This document shows, one piece after another, positions 7,302-15,629 of a stretch of DNA of 64,000 nt. The translations under genes and the position numbers were made by a program. The notes under the pieces are model-generated. The model was not told the DNA's origin, did not search any database, and saw only the letters and a list, made by a program, of their open reading frames with translations. The stretch lies in NCBI RefSeq assembly GCF_009720775.1, contig NZ_WNKW01000001.1, positions 496,001 to 560,000 of the forward strand, in the 5' to 3' direction. Origin of the DNA: Pseudoduganella danionis (GTDB taxonomy: Bacteria; Pseudomonadota; Gammaproteobacteria; Burkholderiales; Burkholderiaceae_D). Within the stretch, counting starts at the first letter, position 1, and each line of letters opens with the position of its first letter.

Positions 7302-9713
7302 ATGCTGAGTCACTTTCTGGCTCCCACCGTCTGGCTGTCCAACCGCCTGAGCTTCAAGCGCAAGTACGCGCTGATCGGCGCGGTGGTGCTGCTGGCACTG
7401 GCCCTGCTATGCACTCCCTTGCTGCGCAAGGCAGGCAGCGATATCGAACTGGCGCGCAGCGAACGCGAAGGCCTGGTGGCTTACCGTGCCCAGGCCCAGG
7501 TGCTGTATGCGCTGGTGAATGCACGCAGCGCTGCCGTGCTGGCACCGCTGGACCGGCCGGACTGGCAGGCGCTGGAAGCGAACATGCTGCAACTGCTGCA
7601 TGCAGAATATCGTGGCGCCGCCAAGGAGGCAGCCGCACGGCTACGCAGTAGCTGGCAACAGGTGCAGGGGATAGCCCAGTCGGGCGACCGGCGCCAGCGC
7701 TTTGTCGCGCTGACGGGCAGCATCAATGCCGTGCTGGCGCTGATGCGCGAGGATGCGCGCACCCACCGGCTGAACGTGGATGGTGAACTCGATGCCACCT
7801 TCGACATGCTGGCCAACCGCCTGCCGCTGGTGGCTGAAACGCTGGCGCGCCAGCAGGATGCACTGACCTTCAATTCCGATGACATGGCTTCGTATGCGCT
7901 GGGCGCACAGGTGGTGCTGAGCGAATCGGTGGCCAATCTCAAGGCCGGGCTGTCGCAACTGGCGGCGCTGCACCAGCCGGCCACGCGGCTGCAAACGCCG
8001 CTCAGCCAGTTCCTGGCAAATATCGCGCGCCAGCAGGACGCAGCCGACAAGACGCTGGATGCGCCGGCCAGCATCAACGAACTGCGCGCACTGGCCACCG
8101 ACAATCTGCAGGCCGCGCGCGAACTGCTGGAAGCCACGGCCGGCGATGCCGACGCTTTTCTGGCGCTGCGCATCGCCCGCCTGCAGCAGTCGCAGCTGAT
8201 CGTGGCGCTGATACTGGTGGCCGTGATTGCCGCCATCGCCTATCTGTTCGCCGGCATCTATCTTTCCACCCTGCGTTCGCTACGCAGCCTGTCGGAAGGC
8301 ACGGAATCGTTCTGCGCCGGCCGGCTCGATACCCGCATCCATGTCGATACGCGCGACGAACTGGTGCTGGTGGCGAATAACTTTAATACCGTGGCCAGCG
8401 AATTTGCCGGTCTGCTCGAAGTGGTGCGAGAGCAGAACGAATCGCGCGAACGCGAGCTGGAAGAGCAGGTGGCGGCGCGTACCTGGGAGCTGGCGGAAAA
8501 GAACGAAGCCTTGCGCGCGGCCGGCGAGCGCGTGCAGGAAGAGCTGGATCTGGCACGGGCCATGCAGCAGGCCATACTGCCGCAGCACTTCCCGGCCGAA
8601 GATGACTGGGCCGTGCATGCCGCCATGTATCCGGCGCGCGAACTGGGCGGCGATTTCTACGACTGCTTCCCGCTGGCCGATGGCCGCTGCGGCGTGCTGG
8701 TGGCCGACGTCTCCGGCAAGGGCGTGGGGGCAGCCTTCTTCATGGCCGTTTCGCGCACGGTACTGCTCGATCTGGCCATGACGGGCGATGCGCCTGCGCG
8801 CGTGCTGGCTGCTGCCAACGAGCTGCTGTGCGAACGCAATCCCATGGAGTTGTTCGTCACGGCCTGTTATGCCATCTACGATCCGCAGGATGGCTCGCTG
8901 GTATATGCCAGTGCCGGCCATCCGCCGCCGCTGCGGCGCCAGAGCGATGGCACGGTGGCGGCCTTGCCCTGCATGATGGATGTGGCGCTGGGCTGGATGC
9001 CGGGGCTGGAATACACCGATCAGCATGCCGCGCTGGCAGCCGGTGAAGCGCTGCTGCTGTACACCGATGGCGTGACGGAAGCTTTCGCCGATACCGGCGA
9101 AGCGTATGGCGAACAGCGTTTGATGGCATGGTTTGCTGCCAGTGCCGCCAGCAGCGCGGCGGTGACGGTAGCCAGTCTGGTGCGCGATGTCGCCAGCTTC
9201 GTAAATGGCGCGGAAGCGTCCGATGATCTGACCTGTCTGGTGCTCAGACGAAAACCGGGAGTCCCCCTGATGGATACAACACCTATCGTGCTGCATAACA
9301 AACGCCTGCTGCTCGAATATGACCTGCCGTCGCGGCTGGAAGAAATCGCCCAGTTGGCGGAAGCCGTCAGCACAGCGCTGGCCGACCGCAGCGATCTGGC
9401 ATTCGCCGCCAATCTGTGTCTGGAAGAGCTGGTGACCAACACCATACAGTATGGCCTGCACAGTGCGCCGGACCGGGTGATCCATGTCCGCATGAGCATT
9501 TCCGACGAATGGCTGGAGATCATCCTCAAGGACGATGCGCCGCCGTTCGATCCGTTTGCCGAAGCGCCGCCACCTGACCTGGATGGCGATCTCGAAGCCC
9601 GTCCTATCGGCGGCCTGGGCGTGCATCTGGTGAAGACTCTGATGGACGATGCGCGCGCCTACTTCGATGGCAGCGGCAACCTGATCGTGCTGCTGAAAAC
9701 CCTGCGCACCTGA
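7302..9713 (+). CDS. Membrane SpoIIE-type PP2C phosphatase fused to an RsbW-like histidine-kinase-fold ATPase
   Basis: 803 residues. An N-terminal TM helix (~21-38), a ~255-residue helical periplasmic sensor, TM2 (~300-320), HAMP (LRSLSEGTESFCAGRLDTRI), a short coiled coil, then a SpoIIE phosphatase domain (~425-650: ELGGDFYDCF, VADVSGKGVGAAFFM, YTDGVTEAF, SDDLTCLVL) and finally a HATPase_c_2 anti-sigma-type kinase domain (~670-800: N-box LEELVTNTIQYG, G-box GGLGVHLV). One chain therefore has both the RsbU-like and RsbW-like activities of a partner switch. The ATG at 7302 was preferred to a TTG at 7290. The STAS partner follows 44 bases on. Confidence 0.88.
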   Translation: MLSHFLAPTVWLSNRLSFKRKYALIGAVVLLALALLCTPLLRKAGSDIELARSEREGLVAYRAQAQVLYALVNARSAAVLAPLDRPDWQALEANMLQLLHAEYRGAAKEAAARLRSSWQQVQGIAQSGDRRQRFVALTGSINAVLALMREDARTHRLNVDGELDATFDMLANRLPLVAETLARQQDALTFNSDDMASYALGAQVVLSESVANLKAGLSQLAALHQPATRLQTPLSQFLANIARQQDAADKTLDAPASINELRALATDNLQAARELLEATAGDADAFLALRIARLQQSQLIVALILVAVIAAIAYLFAGIYLSTLRSLRSLSEGTESFCAGRLDTRIHVDTRDELVLVANNFNTVASEFAGLLEVVREQNESRERELEEQVAARTWELAEKNEALRAAGERVQEELDLARAMQQAILPQHFPAEDDWAVHAAMYPARELGGDFYDCFPLADGRCGVLVADVSGKGVGAAFFMAVSRTVLLDLAMTGDAPARVLAAANELLCERNPMELFVTACYAIYDPQDGSLVYASAGHPPPLRRQSDGTVAALPCMMDVALGWMPGLEYTDQHAALAAGEALLLYTDGVTEAFADTGEAYGEQRLMAWFAASAASSAAVTVASLVRDVASFVNGAEASDDLTCLVLRRKPGVPLMDTTPIVLHNKRLLLEYDLPSRLEEIAQLAEAVSTALADRSDLAFAANLCLEELVTNTIQYGLHSAPDRVIHVRMSISDEWLEIILKDDAPPFDPFAEAPPPDLDGDLEARPIGGLGVHLVKTLMDDARAYFDGSGNLIVLLKTLRT

Positions 9714-9757
9714 CACGCGCAAACATCTCCGACCCGACGACTAGACCAGGACCTACC

Positions 9758-10108
9758 ATGAGCTTCCAATACGACATCTCCCAACTCGATGGCGCCACTG
9801 CCGTACGCCTGAACGGCCGGCTCGATAGTGCCACGGCCAGCGGTTTCGAAAAGCCGCTGCAAGACCTGTTCAACCAGCCGGCCAGCCGCGTGCTGATGGA
9901 CTTCAGTGCGCTCGACTATATTTCCAGTGCCGGCTTGCGCGTGGTGCTGATGGCAGCCAAGCGCGCCAAGCAGAGTCAGGGCGCGCTGGTGCTGTGCAGC
10001 CTGCAGCAGCAGGTGCGCGATGTGTTCGAGATCAGCGGTTTTCTGCGCATCCTCGATGTGGCCGACGATAGCGCTGCGGCGCTTAACCAGCTGCGCGCCA
10101 GCACCTGA
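9758..10108 (+). CDS. STAS-domain anti-anti-sigma factor (RsbV/SpoIIAA type)
   Basis: 116-residue single STAS domain. The region around the phosphorylatable serine is present (MDFSALDYISSAGLRVVLMAAKRA), as is the N-terminal strand ATAVRLNGRLDSATA. In partner-switching systems the kinase phosphorylates this serine and the SpoIIE phosphatase removes it, so the fused kinase-phosphatase just upstream is the obvious partner. No sigma factor is encoded nearby; the downstream target may be unlinked, or the output may be the adjacent transporter. RBS-like AGGA (in GACCAGGACC) lies before the ATG. Confidence 0.88.
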   Translation: MSFQYDISQLDGATAVRLNGRLDSATASGFEKPLQDLFNQPASRVLMDFSALDYISSAGLRVVLMAAKRAKQSQGALVLCSLQQQVRDVFEISGFLRILDVADDSAAALNQLRAST

Positions 10109-10134
10109 AACTCACGCACGCCGACTGAACCCGC

Positions 10135-11781
10135 ATGGATATTTTTGCCAGCATCTTCGCCGGACTGGGGCTGTTTTTCATCGGCATCCGCCTGTTGAGC
10201 AACAACGTCAAGCAGCTCATAGGGCGGCGCATGCGCGTGCTGATCACGCGTGTGCTGGCCGGGAATGGTTCGGTGGCGCTATTAGGCCTGCTGGCCGGCG
10301 CCATCATCCAGAGCCTGAATGCCGTCACCTTCGTGATGGTGGCGCTGGTCAGCGCGGGTGCCATCGACAAGCGCCGCGCCTTCCCCGTGATTAGCTGGGC
10401 CAATCTGGGCACCTCGGTGCTGATCCTGATGGCCACGCTGAATATGCACTGGCTGATCCTGCTGCTGATAGGGATCACGGGTACCACCTATTACCTGAAT
10501 CTGGACCAGTCGGCGCGTTACCGCCATGCCATCGGTGCCTTGCTCGGACTGGGCTTGCTGTTTCTCGGTATAGACTTCATCAAGTCCGGCTCCGCCATCC
10601 TCAAGCACACCCTGTGGCTGAAGGACGCCATGCAGGTGGCCGGGCAGTACCCCCTGCTGAGCTTTGCCATCGGCACGCTGATCGCGGCGCTGGTGCAATC
10701 CTCGCCCACGGTGACGGTGGTGGCCATGGCGATGGCCGCTGCCGGTCTGCTGCCGTTCAGCAGCGGTGCCATGATCGTGCTGGGTGCAGGGCTGGGCTCG
10801 GGCCTGGCCACGCTGTCGATGACGGGCAAGCTGACCGGCAGTGCGCGCCAGCTCGTGCTGTATCAGGTCACGCTCAAGGCCAGCGGCGTGACCGTGATGA
10901 TGACGCTGCTGACGGTCGACTGGCTGAGCGGGCAGCGGCTGGCGGAGCATGGTATGCAGCAGCTGGGGCTGGGGCCTTCGGGCCAGTTGGCCGCCATCTA
11001 TCTGCTGCTGCAGATCGCGTCCGATCTGGCCATGCGGGCCTTGCGCGCTCCTGTGCTGCAATGGCTGGAACAACTGGCACCACCGTCGGTGGAAGAGACG
11101 CTGGGACGGCCCCATTACATTAACGATGAAGCGCTGGTGGAGCCAGAGACGGCGCTGCTGCTGGTGGAAAAGGAGCAGCAACGCTTGCTGGCCAGTCTGC
11201 CCACTTATCTCGATGCGCTGCGCGAGGATGTGTACAGCAGCAGCCCGGCTGCCCACATCCTGCGGGCGGCAGAGGGCAATGTGATCCGCGAATGCGATGT
11301 CTTCCTGACCGAGCTGGCCGACCGCAATCACAGCCGCGAAGTGCTGGAACAGACCATCGTGCTGCGTGACCGCAACCAGCTGCTCAACAATCTGCAGGAA
11401 GCGCTGGCGGAACTCGATCAGGCCATCGGCGATCCGGTACGCATGGGCGAAGTACGCGGTTTGATTGATAGCCTGGTGGAGAGCCTGCACATGATGCTGG
11501 AAACGCTGGCCGAAGTGGCGGCCGCACCGGCGGCAGCGGATCTGGAAATGCTGCGCATGCTGACCCATGACCGATCGGAACTGATGGATGCCATCCGCCG
11601 CCGCATGCAGGGTGGCGGCATCGCGGCCGAGATCCAGCAGGCCGTGTTTTCCGCTACCGGCCTGTTCGAGCGCAGCGTGTGGCTGCTACGGCGCTATGTG
11701 CTGCTGCTGGACGTCAGGCCGGACAGCGCGGCGCCAGCGCCGGCAGGCAGCGAGCGTGCCAGCAGGTATAGCGCCGCATAG
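10135..11781 (+). CDS. Na+/phosphate cotransporter family protein with PhoU-like C-terminus
   Basis: 548 residues. The N-terminal half (~1-310) has eight or so membrane segments arranged as two inverted repeats of the NaPi-II fold; each repeat carries the QSS-type motif: AIIQSLNAVTF at ~57-67 and ALVQSSPTVTV at ~185-195. The C-terminal ~200 residues are helical (VEKEQQRLLASLPTYLDALREDV..), the PhoU-like domain of bacterial NptA/YjbB relatives. The first motif is QSLNA rather than QSSSA, so ion or substrate coordination may differ. It is last in the phosphate/partner-switch run and overlaps the 3' end of the convergent gene by 88 bases. Confidence 0.85.
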   Translation: MDIFASIFAGLGLFFIGIRLLSNNVKQLIGRRMRVLITRVLAGNGSVALLGLLAGAIIQSLNAVTFVMVALVSAGAIDKRRAFPVISWANLGTSVLILMATLNMHWLILLLIGITGTTYYLNLDQSARYRHAIGALLGLGLLFLGIDFIKSGSAILKHTLWLKDAMQVAGQYPLLSFAIGTLIAALVQSSPTVTVVAMAMAAAGLLPFSSGAMIVLGAGLGSGLATLSMTGKLTGSARQLVLYQVTLKASGVTVMMTLLTVDWLSGQRLAEHGMQQLGLGPSGQLAAIYLLLQIASDLAMRALRAPVLQWLEQLAPPSVEETLGRPHYINDEALVEPETALLLVEKEQQRLLASLPTYLDALREDVYSSSPAAHILRAAEGNVIRECDVFLTELADRNHSREVLEQTIVLRDRNQLLNNLQEALAELDQAIGDPVRMGEVRGLIDSLVESLHMMLETLAEVAAAPAAADLEMLRMLTHDRSELMDAIRRRMQGGGIAAEIQQAVFSATGLFERSVWLLRRYVLLLDVRPDSAAPAPAGSERASRYSAA

Positions 11782-12404
11782 TAGGTGCCCAGTACCAGCA
11801 GGGCAGAAGCGGGTAGCGGTGCATAGAATTTGTTATACGCCAGCAGGGTATCGGAACTGAGAAACAGCAGGCCGCCCAGCGCGGCCAGACTGCTGGCCGG
11901 CGTGGCCAGACTGCGTGCCCGCGCGATCGCTTGTGCACTCATCGCCACCAGGCACAGCATGTAGGCCAGCACGGGCGGACGCAGGGCCGCGCCTATGCCG
12001 GGCCACAGCACGGCCAGATTGGCGCAGCCTATCAGCAGCAGGAATAGCAGCGGCCATAGTGGACGGGCCCAGCGCGCGTCACGCGTGAGCGCGCGCAGAA
12101 AGCACAGGTGGGCCAGCAGGAAGCTGGCCAGGCCGAGTTCAAAGCCCAGTGCCAGCGTGCTTTTCGGGAGCATCAGCAGCACATCGCCCAGCCATGAAAA
12201 TCCCAGCCCGGCCAGCAGCGCGCGCCGGTAGGCGGCGTACGTTGACGGCGTAGCATGGCGCCACACCAGCGCCGCAATCAGCAAGGTGGCCAGTGGCTTG
12301 GCGATGTAGTGCAGCCAGATGGCAGCGCCACCCAAGGTCGAGCCGAGTATGGCCAGCGCAACGCTGATGGCAATCGCGTACTGGTGTAGACGAGAAACTG
12401 GCAT
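11694..12404 (-). CDS. Lysoplasmalogenase-like YhhN family membrane protein
   Basis: 236 residues, about eight transmembrane helices. The YhhN/TMEM86 signature is visible: KPLATLLIAALVW, the acidic LGFSWLGDVLLMLP block, FLLAHLCFLRAL, and LLFLSSDTLLAYNKF. The family hydrolyses the vinyl-ether bond of lysoplasmalogens in animals; in bacteria the substrate is less certain. The ATG at 12404 has GGGGA just upstream; a GTG at 12458 would add 18 residues. Its last 88 bases overlap the convergent Na/Pi cotransporter gene, an antisense 3' overlap. Confidence 0.8.
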   Translation of the reverse strand: MPVSRLHQYAIAISVALAILGSTLGGAAIWLHYIAKPLATLLIAALVWRHATPSTYAAYRRALLAGLGFSWLGDVLLMLPKSTLALGFELGLASFLLAHLCFLRALTRDARWARPLWPLLFLLLIGCANLAVLWPGIGAALRPPVLAYMLCLVAMSAQAIARARSLATPASSLAALGGLLFLSSDTLLAYNKFYAPLPASALLVLGTYYAALYLLARSLPAGAGAALSGLTSSSST

Positions 12405-12497
12405 GGCGTAATCCCCGATCAAGGCTGTAGACACAGCAAACCCGGGCAAGACTAGCACAAGCTTGGCGTCCGTCGCCAGATGCGCCAGTGCGCCGCT

Positions 12498-13112
12498 TTA
12501 TTCCTTGCTGCGGATATCGTGCATGGAGATCACCAGATCGGCCGCCGTCAGGCTGGTCTTGGCAGGGAAGCCGTCTTCCAGCGCCACCACGGCGCCCGCA
12601 CTGATCTTTTCGTCGGCGCCGCTGCTGGCCGGCATGAAGGCAAAGTTGGGGAAACCGCTGCGGCCCTGTGCAGCGATCTCGCGCAGCGTGCGCGGCGCGG
12701 CGCGCAGCAGGCCGTTGCGCACATGGCGCTGGCGTTCTTCGTTGCGGTCTTTCAGCAGTGCCTGCAGGCGCTTGATGTCCTGTATCAAGTGCTCCTGCTC
12801 GGCATACAGCGCTGCCAGCGCGTCGTCATCGAGCGGCGCTTCCCACTGGGTCAGCTTGAGCAGGCCGCGGCGGTGCAGATTCTGGCGCTGGATGTCCAGA
12901 TCGACGGTGCTCTGGCGCGCCTGCTGTGCTTCGAGGTTGCGCGCTTCCTGCAGTTCGCCATGCTGGCGGTGCCATTTGTCGCCGAATTCGAACACCAGCC
13001 CGTCGAAGTAGAAATACATGGGCAGGCCGCTGGCCAGAATCTGCGCTTCGCTCTGCTGCCAGCGGGCAGCCAGTTCGGCGACGGTGAGGGTGATTGGTTC
13101 GATGATGGACAT
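12498..13112 (-). CDS. Hypothetical cytoplasmic protein
   Basis: 204 residues from ATG 13112 (MSIIEPITLTVAELAARWQ). The N-terminus looks like a short strand-helix unit with VAELAARWQQSEAQIL, followed by YFYFDGLVFEFGDKWHRQHG, a long charged helix (residues ~60-140, EARNLEAQQARQ.. and LIQDIKRLQALLKDRNEERQ, possible coiled coil) and a C-terminal part with the repeated ISMHD/ISAGAVV segments. No family is recognised. Upstream in-frame starts exist (to 13448) but would run over the divergent DUF5710 gene and were rejected. Confidence 0.55.
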   Translation of the reverse strand: MSIIEPITLTVAELAARWQQSEAQILASGLPMYFYFDGLVFEFGDKWHRQHGELQEARNLEAQQARQSTVDLDIQRQNLHRRGLLKLTQWEAPLDDDALAALYAEQEHLIQDIKRLQALLKDRNEERQRHVRNGLLRAAPRTLREIAAQGRSGFPNFAFMPASSGADEKISAGAVVALEDGFPAKTSLTAADLVISMHDIRSKE

Positions 13113-13170
13113 GGTGGCGTAACGCGGGTAGGGCAGGCAAAGCGCTATTGTAACGGGGACGGCGCGGTTT

Positions 13171-13210
13171 GCTGTAGTTGTCGCTGCTTGCTGCTGCTTG
13201 CTGCTGTTTG
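13171..13210. repeat. Short 10-bp tandem repeat (CTGCTGCTTG-like)
   Basis: Three consecutive 10-base units, TCGCTGCTTG, CTGCTGCTTG and CTGCTGTTTG (13181-13210), preceded by a weaker copy GCTGTAGTTG (13171-13180), lie in the gap between two divergent genes. Repeat number could vary by slippage, altering promoter spacing. Confidence 0.6.
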
Positions 13211-13275
13211 CCGCGGCTAGCTGCTGGCTGGGGCACGGGAGGAGTAGAATGGCGCAGTCAACAGGAGTTGTGGTC

Positions 13276-13638
13276 ATGATGTTTTTAAAAGTTCCGTTCG
13301 CGGAAAAAGATGAAGCCAAGGCACTCGGCGCACGCTGGAATAGCGAGCGCAAGTCGTGGTATGTGCCTGACGGGAAGCCGACCGAAGCGTTTGCACGCTG
13401 GCTGCCACCCGGCGGCGCCGATTTTGTGCCGGCCATTGCGGCCGTCACGCCCCGTTCCCATCCCGTGACGGTTGATAGCTATGCCGGCAAGCCCGTGGTG
13501 GGCAAGCACTTTATCGATCTGCAGCATCTGTGCAATCCCTTCGCCGCCTGCGACCATTGTGCGCCACGCCTGCAGGAATCGGGCTGGCAGGCCGCGCATG
13601 ACGAGGCGGGGCAGTTGCTGCTGTCAGCCGTGCGCTGA
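13276..13638 (+). CDS. DUF5710-domain protein
   Basis: 120 residues. The first ~40 residues are a DUF5710 module: FLKVPFAEKDEAKALGARW then a short link and WYVPDG, a small domain often attached to DNA primases, nucleases or mobile-element proteins and thought to bind nucleic acid or a partner. The C-terminal half contains CNPFAACDHC, a Cys-pair motif that might bind metal. CAGGAG at 13262-13267 supports the ATG at 13276 (a second ATG follows at once). The methyltransferase gene starts 2 bases after its stop, so the two are probably co-translated. Confidence 0.7.
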   Translation: MMFLKVPFAEKDEAKALGARWNSERKSWYVPDGKPTEAFARWLPPGGADFVPAIAAVTPRSHPVTVDSYAGKPVVGKHFIDLQHLCNPFAACDHCAPRLQESGWQAAHDEAGQLLLSAVR

Positions 13639-13640
13639 AC

Positions 13641-14645
13641 ATGGAACCGGCCGCCGCGCTGTTTGCTGCGCTCTACGCTGCCCTCGAATGCGGCGAGCAG
13701 CACCAGCGTACGGCCCTGCTGCTGGCGCCCGATGCGCCGTTTATCCGCTTTATCGAAGTAGGCTATGCGCTGCGCGCCTGTCTGGAAGATCGGCGCCAGC
13801 ATGAATATCTGCTGCAGCGTTTGCGCCCCCATGCGGGCGTGATCGTCGGTACGCTGCCACCCGGCCTGCTGCCGCATAGCATGCTGCCGCGTAGCCCGGC
13901 CTTGCCGCAGTTCCGCCCATTGGAGCAGATCAGCGATGCCGAAGTGCGCGACTGGCTGGTGCAGGATGCCGGCATGGTGTACGGCGAACTGCAGCAGGAC
14001 GAACTCGCGCGCTATTTTGCTGCGATCGCGCCGCTGCTGGCGCCGGGCGGGCTGATGGTCGATCTCGGTAGCGGCCTGGGCAAGGTGGTGATGACGGCTG
14101 CACTAAGCCTGCCGTTCCAGCGCTGCGTGGGCGTGGAATTGCTAGCCTACCGCCACCAACTGGCGCTGCAGCGCTGCCAGCAATTGCTGGCGCTGAACCG
14201 GCAGCAACTGCAGCGTTTGCCGCAGCCGTTGCAGCGCGATCAGCCTTTGCTGTTGCCCGGCGGCGCCAGCGCCACGCTGGCCCATCTGCTCGATCTGCCG
14301 CAGCGGCTGGCTTTCATCGAGGCCGATATGTTCACTGTCGATGTGCGCGCGGCCACGCTGGTGTTCCTCTACAGTACCTGCTTTGGTGCACTGATGCCGG
14401 CGCTGGCCCACAAGCTGGCCAGCGAGCTGCAGCCCGGTGCGCTGGTCAGCACCACCACCTATCCGCTATCCCATCCGGCTTTTCGTATCCTGCACCACTA
14501 TCCGGCCGGTACGCTGGCCTGGACTGCCGTCAATCTATACCAGCGCTATGGCGAGTGGGATGGCAGTGCGCCGCCGGCCACCAGCTATGAGCCCGACGCG
14601 GCCGAGTGGGAAGCGCGCATGCGGGCCGAACTGGCGGCGCGCTAG
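13641..14645 (+). CDS. DOT1-fold SAM-dependent methyltransferase
   Basis: 334 residues. The SAM-binding core shows DOT1-family hallmarks: VYGEL (113-117, the D1 loop motif), motif I DLGSGLGKVV (141-150), motif II CVGVELLAYRH (162-172) and a later strand IEADMFTVDVRAATLVFLYSTCF. In eukaryotes DOT1 methylates histone H3 K79; bacterial relatives act on unknown proteins or small molecules. Residues 1-95 are a helical extension of unknown role. Sits directly behind the DUF5710 gene and convergent with argP, overlapping its 3' end by 4 bases. Confidence 0.7.
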   Translation: MEPAAALFAALYAALECGEQHQRTALLLAPDAPFIRFIEVGYALRACLEDRRQHEYLLQRLRPHAGVIVGTLPPGLLPHSMLPRSPALPQFRPLEQISDAEVRDWLVQDAGMVYGELQQDELARYFAAIAPLLAPGGLMVDLGSGLGKVVMTAALSLPFQRCVGVELLAYRHQLALQRCQQLLALNRQQLQRLPQPLQRDQPLLLPGGASATLAHLLDLPQRLAFIEADMFTVDVRAATLVFLYSTCFGALMPALAHKLASELQPGALVSTTTYPLSHPAFRILHHYPAGTLAWTAVNLYQRYGEWDGSAPPATSYEPDAAEWEARMRAELAAR

Positions 14646-15544
14646 GCCGGGCTGCTGTCCTGCAGCAGCCAGCGCTGCGCCGTTGCGATCATCTGCTGCG
14701 ACAGCGCGCGCGTGTAGGGCGTATCGATATCCCAGCGGTGCCAGATCAGTGGTACGTCGAGATAGTGGCCCGGCGTCAGGTCGACCAGCGTGCCATCGCG
14801 CAGGCCGTCGGCACATTGCAGCACGGGCAGCATGCCGTAGCCGAAGCCGGCCGCGACAAAACGCAGGAAGCCATCCGAACTGGCATAGGCATGGTGCGGG
14901 AAGGCGCCCGTATAACCCGTGTACTGGGCGATGTAGCGCGACTGCAGAGCATCCTTGCGGTCGAAGATCATGACCGGCGCACGCTGCACGGCTTGCGCTG
15001 TCATGCCTTGCGCGAACCAGCGCCGGGCAAAAGCGGGGCTGGCCACGCACAGATAGCGCATCCGCCCCAGCGGCGTGGACGAGGTGCCCGCCACCTGCGC
15101 CGTTTCACTGGTGACGCAGCCGAACACCCGGCCTTCGCGTAGCATGCTCAGGGTGTGGTCCTGATCGTCCATGCGGATGTGCAGCATGCAGTCGCCGCGC
15201 AGCATCAGCGGGGTCAGGGCTTCCTGCAGCCAGGTGGCGGCGCTGTCGGCATTCACGGCAAGCGCGATTTCCGGCGTGGGCGCGCTGCCCGGTGCTGTCT
15301 GCAGCAGCGTGGCTTCGAGCAGGCGCACCTGACGGTAATGGGCAATCAGGCGCTGGCCGGCCGCCGTCGGCACGGGCGGCTGGCTGCGTACGATCAGCAG
15401 TTCGCCGGCGCTGTTTTCCAGCATGCGCAGGCGCTGCGAAACGGCAGACTGGGTAATCGCGAGCGCCGTGGCGGCCTTGTCGAAATTACCATATTCGATG
15501 ATGGCGTCGAGCGCGGCCAGCCCGCGGTAATCGACCTGCTTCAT
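14642..15544 (-). CDS. argP: LysR-family regulator ArgP (IciA)
   Basis: 300 residues. N-terminal winged HTH (YRGLAALDAIIEYGNFDKAATALAITQSAVSQRLRMLE) and a LysR effector domain; the sequence matches ArgP, which activates the arginine exporter gene in response to arginine and is antagonised by lysine. The divergent argO-like gene 85 bases away supports the assignment. ATG at 15544 gives the expected MKQVDYRGL start; in-frame upstream Mets lie in the intergenic region. The AT-rich gap 15545-15629 should hold the divergent promoters and the ArgP site. Confidence 0.88.
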   Translation of the reverse strand: MKQVDYRGLAALDAIIEYGNFDKAATALAITQSAVSQRLRMLENSAGELLIVRSQPPVPTAAGQRLIAHYRQVRLLEATLLQTAPGSAPTPEIALAVNADSAATWLQEALTPLMLRGDCMLHIRMDDQDHTLSMLREGRVFGCVTSETAQVAGTSSTPLGRMRYLCVASPAFARRWFAQGMTAQAVQRAPVMIFDRKDALQSRYIAQYTGYTGAFPHHAYASSDGFLRFVAAGFGYGMLPVLQCADGLRDGTLVDLTPGHYLDVPLIWHRWDIDTPYTRALSQQMIATAQRWLLQDSSPA

Positions 15545-15629
15545 TAGCTTTCCTAATATTTGGTGATTTTTATTAATTATACTTATCTTCCATCCCCCTT
15601 TAAGCTGGCGTTTTCTACAGGGGGTAGCC

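Noticed and set aside
8280-9722. 480-codon minus-strand frame opposite the SpoIIE protein
   Set aside because: Overlaps a gene with clear SpoIIE and HATPase motifs; no ribosome-binding site or domain.
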